A DNA stretch of 64,000 nucleotides, taken from the NCBI GenBank assembly GCA_036924285.1, contig JAYKYS010000001.1:32549501-32613500 (forward strand), written 5' to 3'. Each line of letters opens with the position of its first letter. The stretch's first letter is position 1. Under the pieces are notes generated by a model. It was not told where the DNA came from. It made no database searches and saw only the letters and a program-made list of their open reading frames with translations. Origin of the DNA: Asterella californica. Lineage: Eukaryota > Streptophyta > Marchantiopsida > Marchantiales > Aytoniaceae. A program made the position numbers and the translations under genes. This document shows, one piece after another, positions 11,630-24,388 of the stretch.

Positions 11630-13937
11630 ATGAGCGGAGACGGGAACGGTGATGGGAACGGAGCTAGTGGTTCGGGTGGATTATCAAAGGTACAGTTGGA
11701 TCCGGCGACTGCATCGATGTTTCAAGCTTTCACGATGTTGTTGCGACAGCAACTGTCCGATGAGCGGAAGGAAGCTTTAGCAACCAAGGCACTTCAAGCG
11801 GTGCTCAGTAAGATTGACCAGTTCGATGAGAGAGATGTCTCAAGATATCTGAGACATTGTGTGAAAGAGATGGAGCTGAATCGAGTATCAGAAGATGAGA
11901 TGATTGAGACGTTTGAGTTGGCAGCAGCTCCAGAGATTGAGGATCATGTTAAAATGCTAACGAAACATTTTAACAAGGATTAAGAGACGTTTGCTCGTGC
12001 TTTGATGGATGAGTACTTCTTGGAGGACTCTGATCGGGTCACCAAGAAGTCATTCTTGGAGTGGGTTGAGCAACCGATGAAAGATTTACAAGCTACAGAG
12101 TTGCTCAGGGAGTTTGAGAAGCAGTTTTCATGGCTAACTAGGATGGAGAAGTTGACGTTGCAGTCCAACAAGACAGAGTTATTTCTTCAGGCTGCAGATA
12201 AGAAGCTGCAAGAGAAGCTGGAGGTACTTCTGGAGGATCGAGAAGAAGACGATGGATTGACCAGCAGTTGGAAGAAGGTTGAAGAAGCTGTTGGTCTGCT
12301 TACCAAGAGGGAGCGGAGACGAGAGAAAGTTCCCGTTAGGAGCCCGAGACCAACACCAATTGTTGTAGCACCTATTCTTGTAGTCCGACCAGTGATTCCT
12401 GTTGCTAGACAGGTAGTACCAGTTGCTCTAGCTGTTCCAGTTGTTCTGCACCTGTAGTATCTCCGAAGAAAGATGATTCAAACCTTGAGGAGATTTTGCG
12501 TGGAGATTCAAACCTTGCAGATCAAGCTCACAAGATTGGAAGAGAAGGGGTCCACAAGCGGAGCAAAACCGGTTGAGAAGCAAGGTTGGATCCAGCGATG
12601 TATCTGGTGAGATGACACTGATCACTCACGCAGAGATTGTAAGGAGTTCATTGATATCTTACAACAAGGGGTGATCTTCTGGAAGGATGAGAAGGTAGCG
12701 TTGAGAGATACTGGTGCACTTCTTCAGACCAACTTTGGTAGAGGAGGGATGAAGAAGTTGGTTGAGGACCACCTATCAGCGCAAGCAGTTACAATCGTGA
12801 AAGTTGGAACCTATGGCACAAGGGTTGAGGATCAAGCTGAGAGAGGTTTCAACGAGCAGGTTGAGCCAAGTGGATTGTGGTCATCTGCCATCTCCATGAA
12901 ACAAAAAGAGAAGATGACACGTGAGACATTATTGAGGATAGCTACTATGATCAGAAGGGATATTGGATGAGAAGATCCGATAGAAGCTCTATCGATGCAT
13001 GCTTACATCGCCAAGAACCAACACAAAGCGTTGTTGAAAAAGAAAAGAAGGTGAGATTCAGAGGATGCAGAGGAAGGAACTTCTTCAAAGAGACAGACTT
13101 GAGGAGAAAAGGTTCGTCAAGAGCTTCGAGATGCAAGAGCTCAAGATCTACCGATGGATGATGCTCCTTCTCCATCAAAAGAGAGAGCAAAGGAGTTTCA
13201 GAAGGAGAAGGGTAAGCCGACTGCATACAAACTACAGTCAGATATCGAGGCTTCAACAGACTTGAAAGGAGTCTTGGAAGGAGTCTTGGAAGATCGCATT
13301 CTGAATGTGAAAGTGGAGTTTACTTTGAGAGAAGTTTTGGGCATTGCTAAGCGCGAGTTTCATGATGTCATCATCGATATCATCAAACAGAAACGGAGGA
13401 AGAAAGAGATCAAAGACGCATGGTACATTTTGAGGATGAAGAGGAGGATGGGAAACAAAGCTCAAGTCATTACAGTCATAGTCATTGGGCTCGAGCTACG
13501 ACGGAGACTTGGATGAGCCGGTGGTTGCTCTGATCGATCATGGATCAAAAATCAACATCATGTGTACAAGAGGAAGAAGTGACCGATCGACACAGAGCAT
13601 GGGTGGATCATAAGAGCAGCCAACAACATAAGAGGAGACTTGTATGGAGCTTGTCCAGACATCAGAGTGCGCATAGGTGATGTTGCTATGGAGCAAAACT
13701 TCTTTGTTCAAGAAGCAACATCATACTCGCTCATTCTTGACCAACCTTTCGTCACAGCGACTCGTATAGAGACAAGGGTACTAGACGACGGGTCTGCTTA
13801 TGCTAGGATCCGAAGTCAAGATGAGATGAGAGCGGTACAATTCTTGACTGTACGATCCAATTACGAACGCAATCGAGATCATCTGAGAGAGAAACCGCTT
13901 CCAAAGGGTGAGTGAAGAGTTCGAGGATTTTCGTTGA
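11630..13937 (+). pseudogene. A1 gag-protease, degraded
   Basis: The frame starts with MSGDGNGDGNG at 11630 and follows A2 gag closely. TAA at 11981-11983 replaces a Trp codon, small deletions near 12435 shift the frame, and the zinc knuckle and the spacer between gag and protease are damaged. The protease motif ALIDHGS is readable near 13530 and FFVQEATSY/LILDQPF near 13700-13750. The family frame ends with TGA at 13935-13937. In intact form it would encode the capsid/nucleocapsid polyprotein and aspartic protease. Confidence 0.8.
13925..13931 (+). promoter_or_regulatory. A1 slippery heptamer for -1 frameshifting
   Basis: GGATTTT is in phase as G GAT TTT, 3 nt before the gag-pro TGA. The -1 frame opens directly into pol (codon TCG at 13931). 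A2 has the same heptamer in the same place. Confidence 0.55.
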
Positions 13938-15216
13938 GTATCACTATAGAGCGAGATTGTGGTGGTGCGCAACAGAAGATACTTTCACTTGATGGAGATA
14001 GTGCCTTTTGTGAAGGATTTGTTGGTTTTTCAGAGTGTGAGATTGCTATTTACAAGAAGGTAGAAGGGCTAAGAAGAAAAGAAGAAAAACATTTGCGTGA
14101 TGTTGAGTTGATGTTGAAAGAGTTGGATGAGCTAGAAAGGGATGAATGGATTTTGGTGTTTACAAGGAGGATGGGTTGGAGGATCCTTTGCGAGAAATCA
14201 TGTCTATTGGATGGGAGGATATGAATAAGGTTGTACAGATTCATTCAAGAGAGGTCTATTCTATGATCGAGTCATTCCGTGCACCTGAGGTTCGAGTTGA
14301 GACGAAGTACAAGACAGTGGATAAGAAGATAAAGCTAGTTGCTGGTCCCTTGCCGGATGATACTAACCAACAGATGGATCGAGCTTCAAGAGAGAAGAGT
14401 TTGAGAGATCCTGCAATAATAGGACATAAGTTCACGGAGAAGACCCTTGAAGAGCTCAAGATTGAATCTGATGGGTCTCTTCTACCAGAAGAGAGGATGT
14501 GCTTCAAGGAGATGCTTTCACTACATGAGAAAGCATTTGCCTTTGAGCCACATGAGATTGGGTGTGTAGACCCGTACCTTGTTATCCCGATAGTTATCTT
14601 CACGGTATCGCATGTGCCATGGAACCTGAGACCAATTCCAGTACTGTGGGCTCACTTGCCTAAACTAGTGGAGTTGCTGAAGGAAAAAATGCGGATGAAG
14701 ATCTTGGAGCCGTCGTTTGCACCATATTCGAACAGATGGTTTACAGTGCCTAAGAAGAATGGGTCGCTGTGGTTCATCCAAGACATGCAACCAGTGAACG
14801 CAATAACAATCAGAAATGCTGGGGTGGGATCGATTGTGGATGAGTTTGCTGAAGCATTTGCAAGAAGAGCAATTTACTCAATGAGAGATCTTTACTCAGG
14901 GTATGATCAGTTTCAACTAGCGGAGGAGAGCAGAAGCTTCACGACAATGAGGACACCTTTGGGGTTGGTTAGAATGTGTACCTTACCACATGGAGCTACC
15001 AACTCGGTAGCACACATGATGAATGGGATGAATCGAGTTCTAAGGGACTTCATCTCTGAAAAGACGACGCGTTCTTGGATGACATCCCCATCAAAGGATG
15101 TGTAGAGGATGAGAAGGATGAAGCATTAGATCAAAGGTGGTGTCGACGATATGTCATCGACCACATAGCAGACTGTGAGAAGATCTTATCTCGATTTGAG
15201 GAAGTTCATCTTACGC
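13931..15216 (+). pseudogene. A1 pol, N-terminal part, degraded
   Basis: From the -1 frame it reads through a leader and the RT fingers and palm (DMQPVNAITIRNAG, YSMRDLYSGYDQFQL, PHGATNSVAHMMNGMN). A 1-nt deletion just before the catalytic FLDD puts those aspartates out of frame, and an earlier shift lies near 14145. At 15217 the frame is cut by B1 and resumes at 23745. Confidence 0.8.
15213..15216 (+). repeat. B1 target site duplication, left copy
   Basis: ACGC lies directly before TGTCGCAC. The matching copy is at 23741-23744. The joined host sequence, TTACGCTGTCAGGTGCG, matches the uninterrupted A2 sequence at 39835. Confidence 0.8.
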
Positions 15217-16498
15217 TGTCGCACTACTTGGCGGCTACATGTTATATTTCTACTCCGACGCTTGAGTTTAGTAGTTCTAGAAGTTAGCTTATATTACTTT
15301 TAGTCGTTTATGTATATGTTTGACACCTTTGCATACGGTGTTAACACTATTTTGAGTCTTAGTAGGTTGATTACCATGTTGATAGGGGTTAAGCTCATGG
15401 GTTGTATTTGCGTGTCGCCCATGCACGCTTTCTAGCTGACTTAAGTTATTTTTCGGGGCTGCGTGTCGTTTTAAGTAATTTAAGTTTTACGTTGGCACTC
15501 TAGGGGGCTTGACGTGGTAGCCTATGAGTAAAACTAAGTTGCCACGTGGTTTAGGGTACTAAAGGACAACCAAGTGGAGCTATGAACTCCCATTGGTCCA
15601 TTTTTATCTTTTGTTAAACTCTAAATTTAGAAACAGAGCTCTAGAGTGGAGTTCGAGCATTTGGTGGGGGATCTTCGAAATCTGAGAGCACAGGGAGAGA
15701 GGTCTCGTCATGCCAAGCACTTCCAGTGAAAATTTCGATCGATTTGAGTCAATAAAGACGGAGTTATGAGCAATTGAAGTTCGGATTGTGCTAGAATTGA
15801 ATCATTTTGGTTGGATTTAGGGTTTTCAGTGTCACTCGCAGCAGATTTGAGGAAATTGCTTCAAAACTTCGAGGTTGTGTTCTCCGCCAGCAGGGCTAAG
15901 ATTTCACAAAAAGTTTCATATCGATTGAGCAACTGAGTAATTCAGGGCGGCCGCTGAAGCTGAGGGGGTCTGAAAAGCTCTTAATCTAGAGCAGCGACTT
16001 CAGAGGAGGAGATCCACATTTCTGTGTACATTCAGGAGTCCCAACTTCACAGGGATGTTCAGCACCCTGTAGACTGCAAATCCTGTAAGAAACTTCGAAA
16101 TTGATTGAGCCAAACTCCTGTTATAGGTTGAAATAGCCAGCTAGGTATCAGAAATTGCCGTAGTTTTCTTGCTCAAAACTTTTCTGTTCATATCTCCGTG
16201 TCAGAATTTGATCTCAGGCTGAAATTTCGTCTGTGAGTTCAGTAGTACCTCATTTGCATGTAGGGGAAGTTTAGAGGTCTAAACCTTCATAGTTTTCCTC
16301 TCCGTGAGTGTCAAAGTTCACCGCCGGATCCTATTACTGCCAGCTAGACCTGAATTTCGCCTTCTGGGTATATTACTAGATCTTACACATCTGTGTGAGT
16401 GTTTATAGCCCTGTTGTAACCTGAAAGCCAACCTCTTGAATGAACAACCACAGCCAGAAGCCCGGCGCTTTCCTAGGTAGACGGATTACACTCCGACA
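15217..16498 (+). repeat. B1 5' LTR
   Basis: It starts TGTCGCACTACTTGG and ends ACACTCCGACA, so the ends form the inverted repeat TGTCG/CGACA. It is almost identical to 22458-23740. Confidence 0.92.
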
Positions 16499-16509
16499 TA
16501 CTCTCTTTT

Positions 16510-16529
16510 TGGTGAACTCGACGTGAAAC
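16510..16529 (+). promoter_or_regulatory. B1 primer binding site
   Basis: TGGTGAACTCGACGTGAAAC begins 11 nt after the LTR. It is identical in B2 and nearly so in family A, which supports function as the tRNA-primed minus-strand start. Confidence 0.65.
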
Positions 16530-16574
16530 ACCTAGGGTGGGAGTTTTCTTGAGAGTGTTACAGGATCAGATATC

Positions 16575-18947
16575 ATGGCCAACCAAGGATCATCAAGTGG
16601 AGCTGCTGCTGCTGCTCAGCAACCTGTTCAGTTGGATGCTGCTACGATGAAGATGTTCCAAGCGTTTTTCATGTTTATGCAGCAGCAGCAGAGCACAGAG
16701 AGGAAGGAGGTATTAGCAACCAAGGCGTTGCAATCTGTGGTGCATCAGATGGACTAGTTCAAGGGTACAGATATTTCCAAGTATGTGCGATACTATGCTA
16801 GGGAGATGGAGGTGAACAAGGTACCTGAGAAGGAGATGATGGAGAACTTTGAACTTGCAGTTGTCCTTGAGATTCGTGGGCGTGTGAAGGAGCTCAAGCA
16901 GCAGCAAGGACAGAGTTGGGAGAGCTTTATGCGAGCTTTGAAGGAGGAGTACTACACTGAAGATTCAGAGAGGGTGACCAAGAGAACGTTCTTGGAGTGG
17001 GTGGTTAAGCCTAACAAAGGTTTGTCTGTAAATGAGTTGTTAAGGGAGTTTGATCGTCAGTTTGCTCAGCTTTCCAGGACAGAGAAGCTTACACTAGAGG
17101 TGGAGAAGACCGAGCTTTTCCTACAAGCAGCGGACGTGACTATTCAGGAGAAGCTTGAGCTGTTGCTGGAAGACAAGAGTGAGGAGAGAGGATTGAAGAC
17201 TGATTGGAAGGAGGTTGAAGAGGCTGTTTCTTTGCTGACCAAGAGACAGAGAAGAAGGGACAAGGTGGTGGTAAGTGAAGCAGCACCTCTGATAATTCCT
17301 GTCAAGCAGTTGCCTACTAAGCCTGCTTTGGTAATTGCTAGAGAGGAAGACTCACAGCTTGATGAGTTGATTAAAGGTATGAAGGAGCTTAAGCTTAAGC
17401 TCACTAGGTTAGAAGAGAAGGAGCAGAATGTACAGCCTGCTATGCAGAGACCTCAGATGAGAGAAGGCTTTGTTCATCGTTGTATATGGTGCGATAGCCT
17501 AGATCATGTAAGAAGAGATTGTGGAGAGTTTTCAGATGCATTGAGGAAGGATCTTATCTTCTTCAAAGATGGTAAGATCCATTTGAGAGAGACTGGGATG
17601 ATGTTGGGAACCAACTTTGGCAAGGGTGGTATGAAGAGACTTGTGAATGAGATATCAGCATCACATGCTGTTTCTCTTGTGAATGCTGCTACCTGTGGAG
17701 TGAAAGTGGAGATGGAGAGAGAGAAAGGGACTACTGGGTTGTGGTCAGATGTAGTGCGGTCCGTAGCTAGAACAGAGCTAGACAAGGATGTGCTACGAAG
17801 GGTTGGCAACTCAATTAGAGAAACTACTGGATGGAATGACCCTGTAGATACTATGTCAGTGCATGCTTATGTTGCAAGAAGTCAGCATGAAGCTGTACTA
17901 GAAGAAAAACGTAGGAGGGAGGATGCAGGTGAGGCTTCTACAGCCAAACGGCCTGCTACAAGGAGTGAAAGGGCTAGACCAGAGGCAAGGCAGGAGACAA
18001 CACCTACTCGGGAGGAGACTATGGAGGATCTACCACCTACAACACCAAAGGAGAAGGAGAGAAGCAAGGAGAAGGGTAAGATGCCTGCATACAAACTTCA
18101 GTCTGACATTGAGATTGCTACAGACTTGAAGCAGGTGTTAGAGAACCGTATCTTGAATGGGAAAGTTGAGTTTATTTTGGGTGAGATTCTTGGGATTGCA
18201 AAGCGTGAGTTCCATGAGGTTATCATAGATATCATCAAGAGGAAACGTCAGATTTTGGGTGAAGCAGCTACGCTTAACGCTCTAGGGACCAAACTGTCGG
18301 AGGATGAGGAAGATGAGATTGCTGGTTACTGCTCTCAAGTATCAGAGGGAAGATCAGATCAGCACGTGAGGTTTGAAGATGAGGTGGAAGCATCGCAGAA
18401 GAGCCATTATTCTCACAACCAATGGGCGAGAGCAACCACAGAGACCTTAGTGAAGCTGGGAGATCTAGAGGAACCTGTGGTGGCATTGATTGATCATGGC
18501 TCAGAGATTAATCTGATGTCTAAGGAGCTGTACAAGCGTGGGAGGTGGCCTATAGACACCGACCATGGATGGCTTATCCGTGTTGCCAACAACCAGCGGG
18601 GAGAACTCTATGGTGCTTGCCCCAACATCAAGGTAACTGTGGGTGACATTAGTGATGTTCAGAATTTCTTTGTGCAAGACATGTCAACCTATCCTATCAT
18701 TCTAGGGCAGCCTTACATTACTGCTGTTAGAATGGAGACACGAGTTATGGATGACGGTTCAGCCTATGCTAGGATACGTAGTAGAGACGGCAAGAGAGCT
18801 GTTCAGTTTTTGACCATTGCTGCAGAACATGAGAGGAATCGTGATAGCTTGAGAGACCGTCCACTACCTAAGATTACTCAGGAGTTTAGAGAGTCTAGGG
18901 GTTTTGGCAGAGTACCATTGAAGAGCGAGACTTCAACGGTACAGTAG
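16575..18947 (+). pseudogene. B1 gag-protease with one nonsense codon
   Basis: The ATG at 16575 starts MANQGSSSG. CAG has become TAG at 16755-16757 (B2 reads HQMDQFKG); the rest is open to TAG at 18945-18947. Domains in order are the capsid-like gag region, the CCHC knuckle CIWCDSLDHVRRDC near 17490, a charged linker, and a retropepsin-like protease with ALIDHGSEINLMS near 18490 and IILGQPY near 18700. The protease active site reads Asp-His-Gly instead of the usual Asp-Thr/Ser-Gly. The early stop should abolish Gag unless read through. Confidence 0.88.
18899..18942 (+). promoter_or_regulatory. B1 -1 frameshift signal: slippery site plus stem-loop
   Basis: The heptamer G GGT TTT lies at 18899-18905 in the gag-pro phase. 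After a 6-nt spacer, GTACCATTGAAG (18912-18923) pairs with CTTCAACGGTAC (18931-18942), 12 positions with one A-C mismatch and a 7-nt loop. The gag-pro stop follows at 18945. The -1 frame runs into pol. This is the standard layout of a programmed -1 signal; GGGUUUU is a known slippery heptamer in plant luteovirids. Confidence 0.75.
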
Positions 18948-21900
18948 AGATAGGATTCTCGCCTGATCCAGTAGAGCAGGAAGCTTTATCCACTAGCTTC
19001 TTAGGACTGACATCATGTGGATCAGTGTGTTATAGGAAGGTTGAGAATCTGAAGAGATTTGAGAGGCAACATGTGAAGTATGTACAGCAGTCTTTGTGGG
19101 ACAGTGGAGAGTTAGCAGGAGATGAATACATATCTGGAGTGTTTGAAGAGCAGTATTTGGTAGATACTATAGGGGAGTTGAAATCTATAGTAGAAAGTTC
19201 TATAGATGATGTAGATAGAGTGGTGAGAGTGAGCTCCAAGGAGCTTTATGATGTAATTGATAAGTTTATAGATCGGCAAGAGGTGTATGTGGAGACCAAG
19301 TACAAGTCAGTGGCAAAGAAAGTCAAACCAGTGGCTTTGCCTTTATCACTCGATTACAATCAGAAGATGGAGCAAGCTGCACGAGAACCGACGCTTAGAG
19401 GACCGAGAAGAATTGGGCACCAGTTCACAGAAACAACACTAAAGGAGCTGAGGATTGGAGGTGATGGATTTCTTACTGAGCAAGAGAAGAAGAGCTTCAG
19501 GGAGATGTTATCTAGGCATGGTAAGGCGTTTGCGTTTGAGTCACATGAAGTAGGATGTGTAGATCCAAGTGTAGTTGCACCTATGATAATCTTTACTATA
19601 CTGCATGTGCCTTGGAATCTACGTCCTATCCCTGTACCTAGAGCTCATCTACCAAAGCTGATAGACTTGCTCAATGAGAGGATTAGGATGGGTATCTTGG
19701 AACCATCTATAGCTCCCTACTCTAGCAGATGGTTTACTGTTCCGAAGAAGAGTGGAGTTTTGAGATTTATCCAAGATATGCAGCCAGTTAACAAGGTGAC
19801 TATCAGGAATATGGGTATAGGACCTATTGTAGACGAGTTTGCAGAGGCTTTTGCTGATCGTGCTATCTATTCAATGGGAGACTTATATTCAGGGTATGAT
19901 CAGTTTCAGTTATCCTCTGAGAGTAGAGACTTGACTACAATGAGGACACCTTTGGGATTACTGAGGATGTGCACCTTGCCACAAGGTGCTACCAATTCTG
20001 TAGCACATATGATGAATGGCATGAACAAAGTTTTGAGGGATTTCATTCCTGAAAAAACTATGCCATTCCTTGATGATGTACCGATCAAAGGGTGTGTTGA
20101 GGAGGAGAAGAATGAGGTAATGGATCAGAGGGGGTGCCGTAAGTTTGTTGCAGATCACATAGCTGATTGTGATAAGATACTGAGTCGACTGGAGGAAGTT
20201 CATTTGACTTTATCAGGAGCAAAGTCTGTGTTTGGAGAACAGGAGGTGTTAATAGTGGGACACCTATGTGGGTCTTATGGTCGGAAACCTTGTCCAAACA
20301 AGGTTGATGCCATTCGAAGGATGAAGGAGACATGTGGATCGGTTACTGAGGTGAGAAGGTTTCTAGGTGCATGTGTGTTTTATCATATATGGATTCCACA
20401 CTTTGCACATGTAGCAGATCCATTGTACAAGTTGCTGAGGAAGGGGCAGAGATTTCAGTGACAAGAGGAACAAAGCGAGTCTATGAAGAAGTTGAAGGAT
20501 CTGTTGTCTTCACCACCAACTCTACGGAAGGTAACATATGAGTTGGGCAGATCTGTTATCCTTACTGTTGATACTAGTCCTATTGGCATTGGATGGGCTA
20601 TAGGACAAGATGATAAGGATGGAAATAGATATGTGGTGCGTTTTGGTGCTAAAGTCTTAAGTTCACGACAGAGAGACTACCCTCAGGTCAAGAGAGAGCT
20701 ATGGGGAGTAGTTACTGCGATGAAGAGTGATAAGGAATACTTGATAGGAGCACCTGTGGTTGTGGAGACAGATTGTTTACCTCTCTTGGGAATGATCACT
20801 AGCTGTACAACTCCAGATATTGCTATGTTGAGGTGGATAGCATATATCAAGTCCTTGAACCCAGAATTTAGACATATTGCAGGGAAGGACAATCCTGTGG
20901 CAGATATGTTATCAAGGGCTAGGTATTACGATGAGAAAGAAATGATAGACGATCAGGAGGATGTGGGAACAGAGTTCTATTCTAGTGCTTTTGCTAGAAG
21001 AGATAGAAGCTGTTTTGCAGCCTCGTTGGAGTTTTTTGAGTAACTTATGTATGATGGCGAATGGTTGGATCTTGGGCGCTATTTGAGTTCACTGGAAAGG
21101 CAAGAAGGCTGGTCTGATGCAGATTTCAAGAGGATCCGTAGAACAGCTTATGGGTACTTTTTATATGGAGGACATCTATGGAAGCGCCCTAAGCTACAAG
21201 GAGGTGTACCACAGCGGGTGGTATGTGACCTAGAATTGCAGCAGAAGCTGATCAAGGAGTTCCATGAGAGTCTATGGGCCGGTCATAGAGGAGTTTGGGC
21301 TACGTTTGCCAAGATAAAGGAGAAGTATTGGTGGAAGGGTATGTATAAGGATGTAGTACAGTTTGTTTCATCCTGTATACCTTGCCAGATGTATTCCAAC
21401 GTACGTCATCGTGATGGATTGCATCCTACTTATCCTTTAGCCATTCATTACAAATGGGTAGTTGATCTGGTAACTATGCCATTTGGACTTGGACAAATGA
21501 GGTATCTAGTCTTGGCTAGAGAAGATCTATCTAACCAAGTTGAAGGTCCTGCCTTGAGGACGAAGACCACTGCTAGTGTCTGCCGCTTTCTACTTGAAGA
21601 TGTTATTTGTAGGTATGGGTGTGTGGGAAAGATCACTGCAGATAGGGGCGAGCTGGATTCACAAGAAGCAGTTGAGTTCTTCAAGCGATTGAGAATCAAG
21701 TTGGCGTTAACCACTGGCTACAATCCTGAAGGGAATGGCAAGAGCGAACGAGGTCATCCGCCAATCATCAAAGCTTTGGTAAAAGCTTGCAAGGGTAAGA
21801 TCCGTGAATGGCCTAGACTGCTACCATTTGCTTTGTGGGCAGATCGTACAACTCATAGTACCGTTACAGGTTACATGCCAGCAGAGTTGATACTAGGACA

Positions 21901-22396
21901 GAAACCTGTGATGCCGATTGAGGAGGTTGTGTCTACTTGGAATGTTTTGCCATGGGAAGATGGTAGAAGTACGGAGGATCTTCTTGCATTAAGGATCCAA
22001 CAGTTAGAACGAAGACCTGAGGATGTTGCCAAAGCTGTGGAAAGGTTGAAGACTGCTAGAGAGAGAAACAAAGGCAGATTTGATAGAACGCATAGATTAC
22101 GACCCAAACCAGTTAAAGAAGGTGATTGGGTGTTAGTCTATGATAGTAGTCTTGATAATCAGCATAGCACTATCAGAAAGTTCTCCAAGAGATGGTTTGG
22201 ACCTTATGTGGTGTTAGAAGTTTATGATAATGCCACATACTCCTTGAGAGAATTAGATGGTGCAGTGCTCAAGGTACCAGTCGCAGGAAAGAGAATCAAG
22301 CTCTTTAGAAGGAGAGGAGAGGATTGGAACGTTGCAGAGTTTACAGAGGATGAAGCTGAAGACTCAATGCAGGTTGAAGATGAGTTTGAAGCCTAA
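18905..22396 (+). pseudogene. B1 pol (RT-RNase H-integrase) with two nonsense codons
   Basis: After a -1 slip the frame continues as WQSTIEERDF and runs to TAA at 22394-22396. RT motifs include YSMGDLYSGYDQFQL and FLDD (near 20070), RNase H starts with TVDTSPIGIGWA (near 20565), then come the integrase zinc domain FHESLWAGHRG...CIPC, the core with ADRGE and GNGKSERGH, and a C-terminal GDWVLVYDSSLDNQ/WFGPYVV module. TGG has become TGA at 20459-20461 and GAA has become TAA at 21041-21043. There is no chromodomain. Confidence 0.88.
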
Positions 22397-22445
22397 GTTG
22401 AAGAGTCTTGATCTGGATGGCACATACCGGAGGATGTGCAGGTTC

Positions 22446-22457
22446 AGAGGGGGTGGA
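22446..22457 (+). promoter_or_regulatory. B1 polypurine tract
   Basis: AGAGGGGGTGGA lies directly before the 3' LTR TGTC. The same tract precedes the 3' LTRs of A2, B2 and the inverted half of A1. It is the expected plus-strand primer. Confidence 0.8.
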
Positions 22458-23740
22458 TGTCATGCTACTTGGCGGCTACATGTTATATTTCTACTCCGAC
22501 GCTTGAGTTTAGTAGTTCTAGAAGTTAGCTTATATTACTTTTAGTCGTTTGTGTATATGTTTGACACCTTTGCATACGGTGTTAACACTATTTTGAGTCT
22601 TAGTAGGTTGATTACCATGTTGATAGGGGTTAAGCTCATGGGTTGTATTTGCGTGTCGCCCATGCACGCTTTCTAGCTGATTTAAGTTATTTTTCGGGGC
22701 TGCGTGTCGTTTTAAGTAATTTAAGTTTTACGTTGGCACTCTAGGGGGCTTGACGTGGTAGCCTATGAGTAAAACTAAGTTACCACGTGGTTTAGGGTAC
22801 TAAAGGACAACCAAGTGGAGCTATGAACTCCCATTGGTCCATTTTTATCTTTTGTTAAACTCTAAATTTAGAAACAGAGCTCTAGAGTGGAGTTCGAGCA
22901 TTTGGTGGGGGATCTTCGAAATCTGAGAGCACAGGGAGAGAGGTCTCGTCATGCCAAGCACTTCCAGTGAAAATTTCGATCGATTTGAGTCAATAAAGAC
23001 GGAGTTATGAGCAATTGAAGTTCGGATTGTGCTAGAATTGAATCATTTTGGTTGGATTTAGGGTTTTCAGTGTCACTCGTAGCAGATTTGAGGAAATTGC
23101 TTCAAAACTTCGAGGTTGTGTTCTCCGCCAGCAGGGCTACGATTTCACAAAAATTTTCATATCGATTGAGCAACTGAGTAATTCAGGGCGGCCGCTGAAG
23201 CTGAGGGGGTCTGAAAAGCTCTTAATCTAGAGCAGCGACTTCAAAGGAGGAGATCCACAGTTCTGTGTACATTCAGGAGTCCCAACTTCACAGGGATGTT
23301 CAGCACCCTGTAGACTGCAAATCCTGTAAGAAACTTCGAAATTGATCGAGCCAAACTCCTGTTATAGGTTGAAATAGCCAGCTAGGTACCAGAAATTGCC
23401 GTAGTTTTCTTGCTCAAAACTTTTCTGTTCATATCTCCGTGTCAGAATTTGATCTCATGCTGAAATTTCGTCTGTGAGTTCAGTAGTACCTCATTTGCAT
23501 GTAGGGGAAGTTTAGAGGTCTAAACCTTCATAGTTTTCCTCTCCGTGAGTGTCAAAGTTCACCGCCGAATCCTATTACTGCCAGCTAGACCTGAATTTCG
23601 CTTTTCTGGGTATATTACTAGATCTTACACATCTGTGTGAGTGTTTATAGCCCTATTGTGACCTGAAAGCCAACCTCTTGAGTGAACAACCACAGCCAGA
23701 AGCCCGGCGCTTTCCTAGGTAGACGGATTACACTCCGACA
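22458..23740 (+). repeat. B1 3' LTR
   Basis: It is the partner of 15217-16498, starting TGTCATGCTACTTGG and ending CTCCGACA. It is followed by the ACGC target repeat at 23741-23744. Confidence 0.92.
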
Positions 23741-23744
23741 ACGC

Positions 23745-24388
23745 TGTCAGGTGCGGAGTCTACATTTGGGCTTAGAAAAGTTTTGATCGTTGGTCATCTG
23801 TGTGGATTGTTTGGTCAGAAGCCAGACCCGAACAAAGTGGATGCAATTGGGAGGATGAAAGAGGTTTGTAACTCGTTGACAGAAGTAAAAAGATTTTTGA
23901 GTGCTTGCGTATTCTATCACATTTGGATTCTTCATTATGTGCATGTGACGGATTCATTATATGGGTTGTTGCATAAGGGTCATAAGTTCAGATGGGAGGA
24001 AGAGCATACTGATGCGGTACGTAAGCTGAAGTCTTTACTATCATCTCTTCCAGTTTTGAGAAGGATTGATTACAAGGGTGCTATGCTGGTGGTTCTTACT
24101 GTAGATACAAGTCCGGTTGCAATCGGATGGGCAGTAGGACAAGACGATGAGGATGGAGACAGATATGCGGTTAGGTTCGGAGCGAAGGTGTTAGTGCTCA
24201 TCAACATGCATATCCGCAAGTGAAGAGAGAACTATGGGATATTGTTTCAGCATGAACACCGAGAAAGAGTATTTGATTGGAGCTACAGTGGTGGTTGAAA
24301 CTGATTGTTTGCCGTTGTTAGGGATGATCATGAATTGTTCAACTCCTGATATTGCGATGTTATCATGGATCGCATATATCAATTGCAC
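23745..24388 (+). pseudogene. A1 pol continued (RT thumb and RNase H)
   Basis: This resumes the A1 frame after B1: VLIVGHLCG, then the RNase H start LTVDTSPVAIGWAVGQDDEDGD near 24103, with shifts near 24195 and 24250. It breaks off after the codons for WIAYI at 24388, where A2 continues with KSLNPEF. The sequence that should follow is at 46815 on the other strand. Confidence 0.85.

Larger units (their letters stand above)
15217..23740 (+). mobile_element. Element B1 (family B Ty3/gypsy), complete but mutated
   Basis: This is a full-length element with two LTRs of 1282 and 1283 bp, primer site, gag-pro, pol in the -1 frame and polypurine tract. It is flanked by the 4-bp repeat ACGC and inserted in the RT of A1. 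Three nonsense mutations (16755, 20459, 21041) disable it compared with B2. The LTRs differ at only scattered positions by eye, so insertion was fairly recent. Confidence 0.93.
10261..24388 (+). mobile_element. Element A1 (family A Ty3/gypsy), left half
   Basis: This is a plus-strand element made of a truncated 5' LTR, primer site, gag-pro and pol, broken by B1 at 15217-23740. It stops abruptly at 24388 inside RNase H, after the codons for WIAYI. The missing remainder begins at the same point on the opposite strand at 46815. All its genes are damaged. It was probably inserted into element R between gag and pol. Confidence 0.85.
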
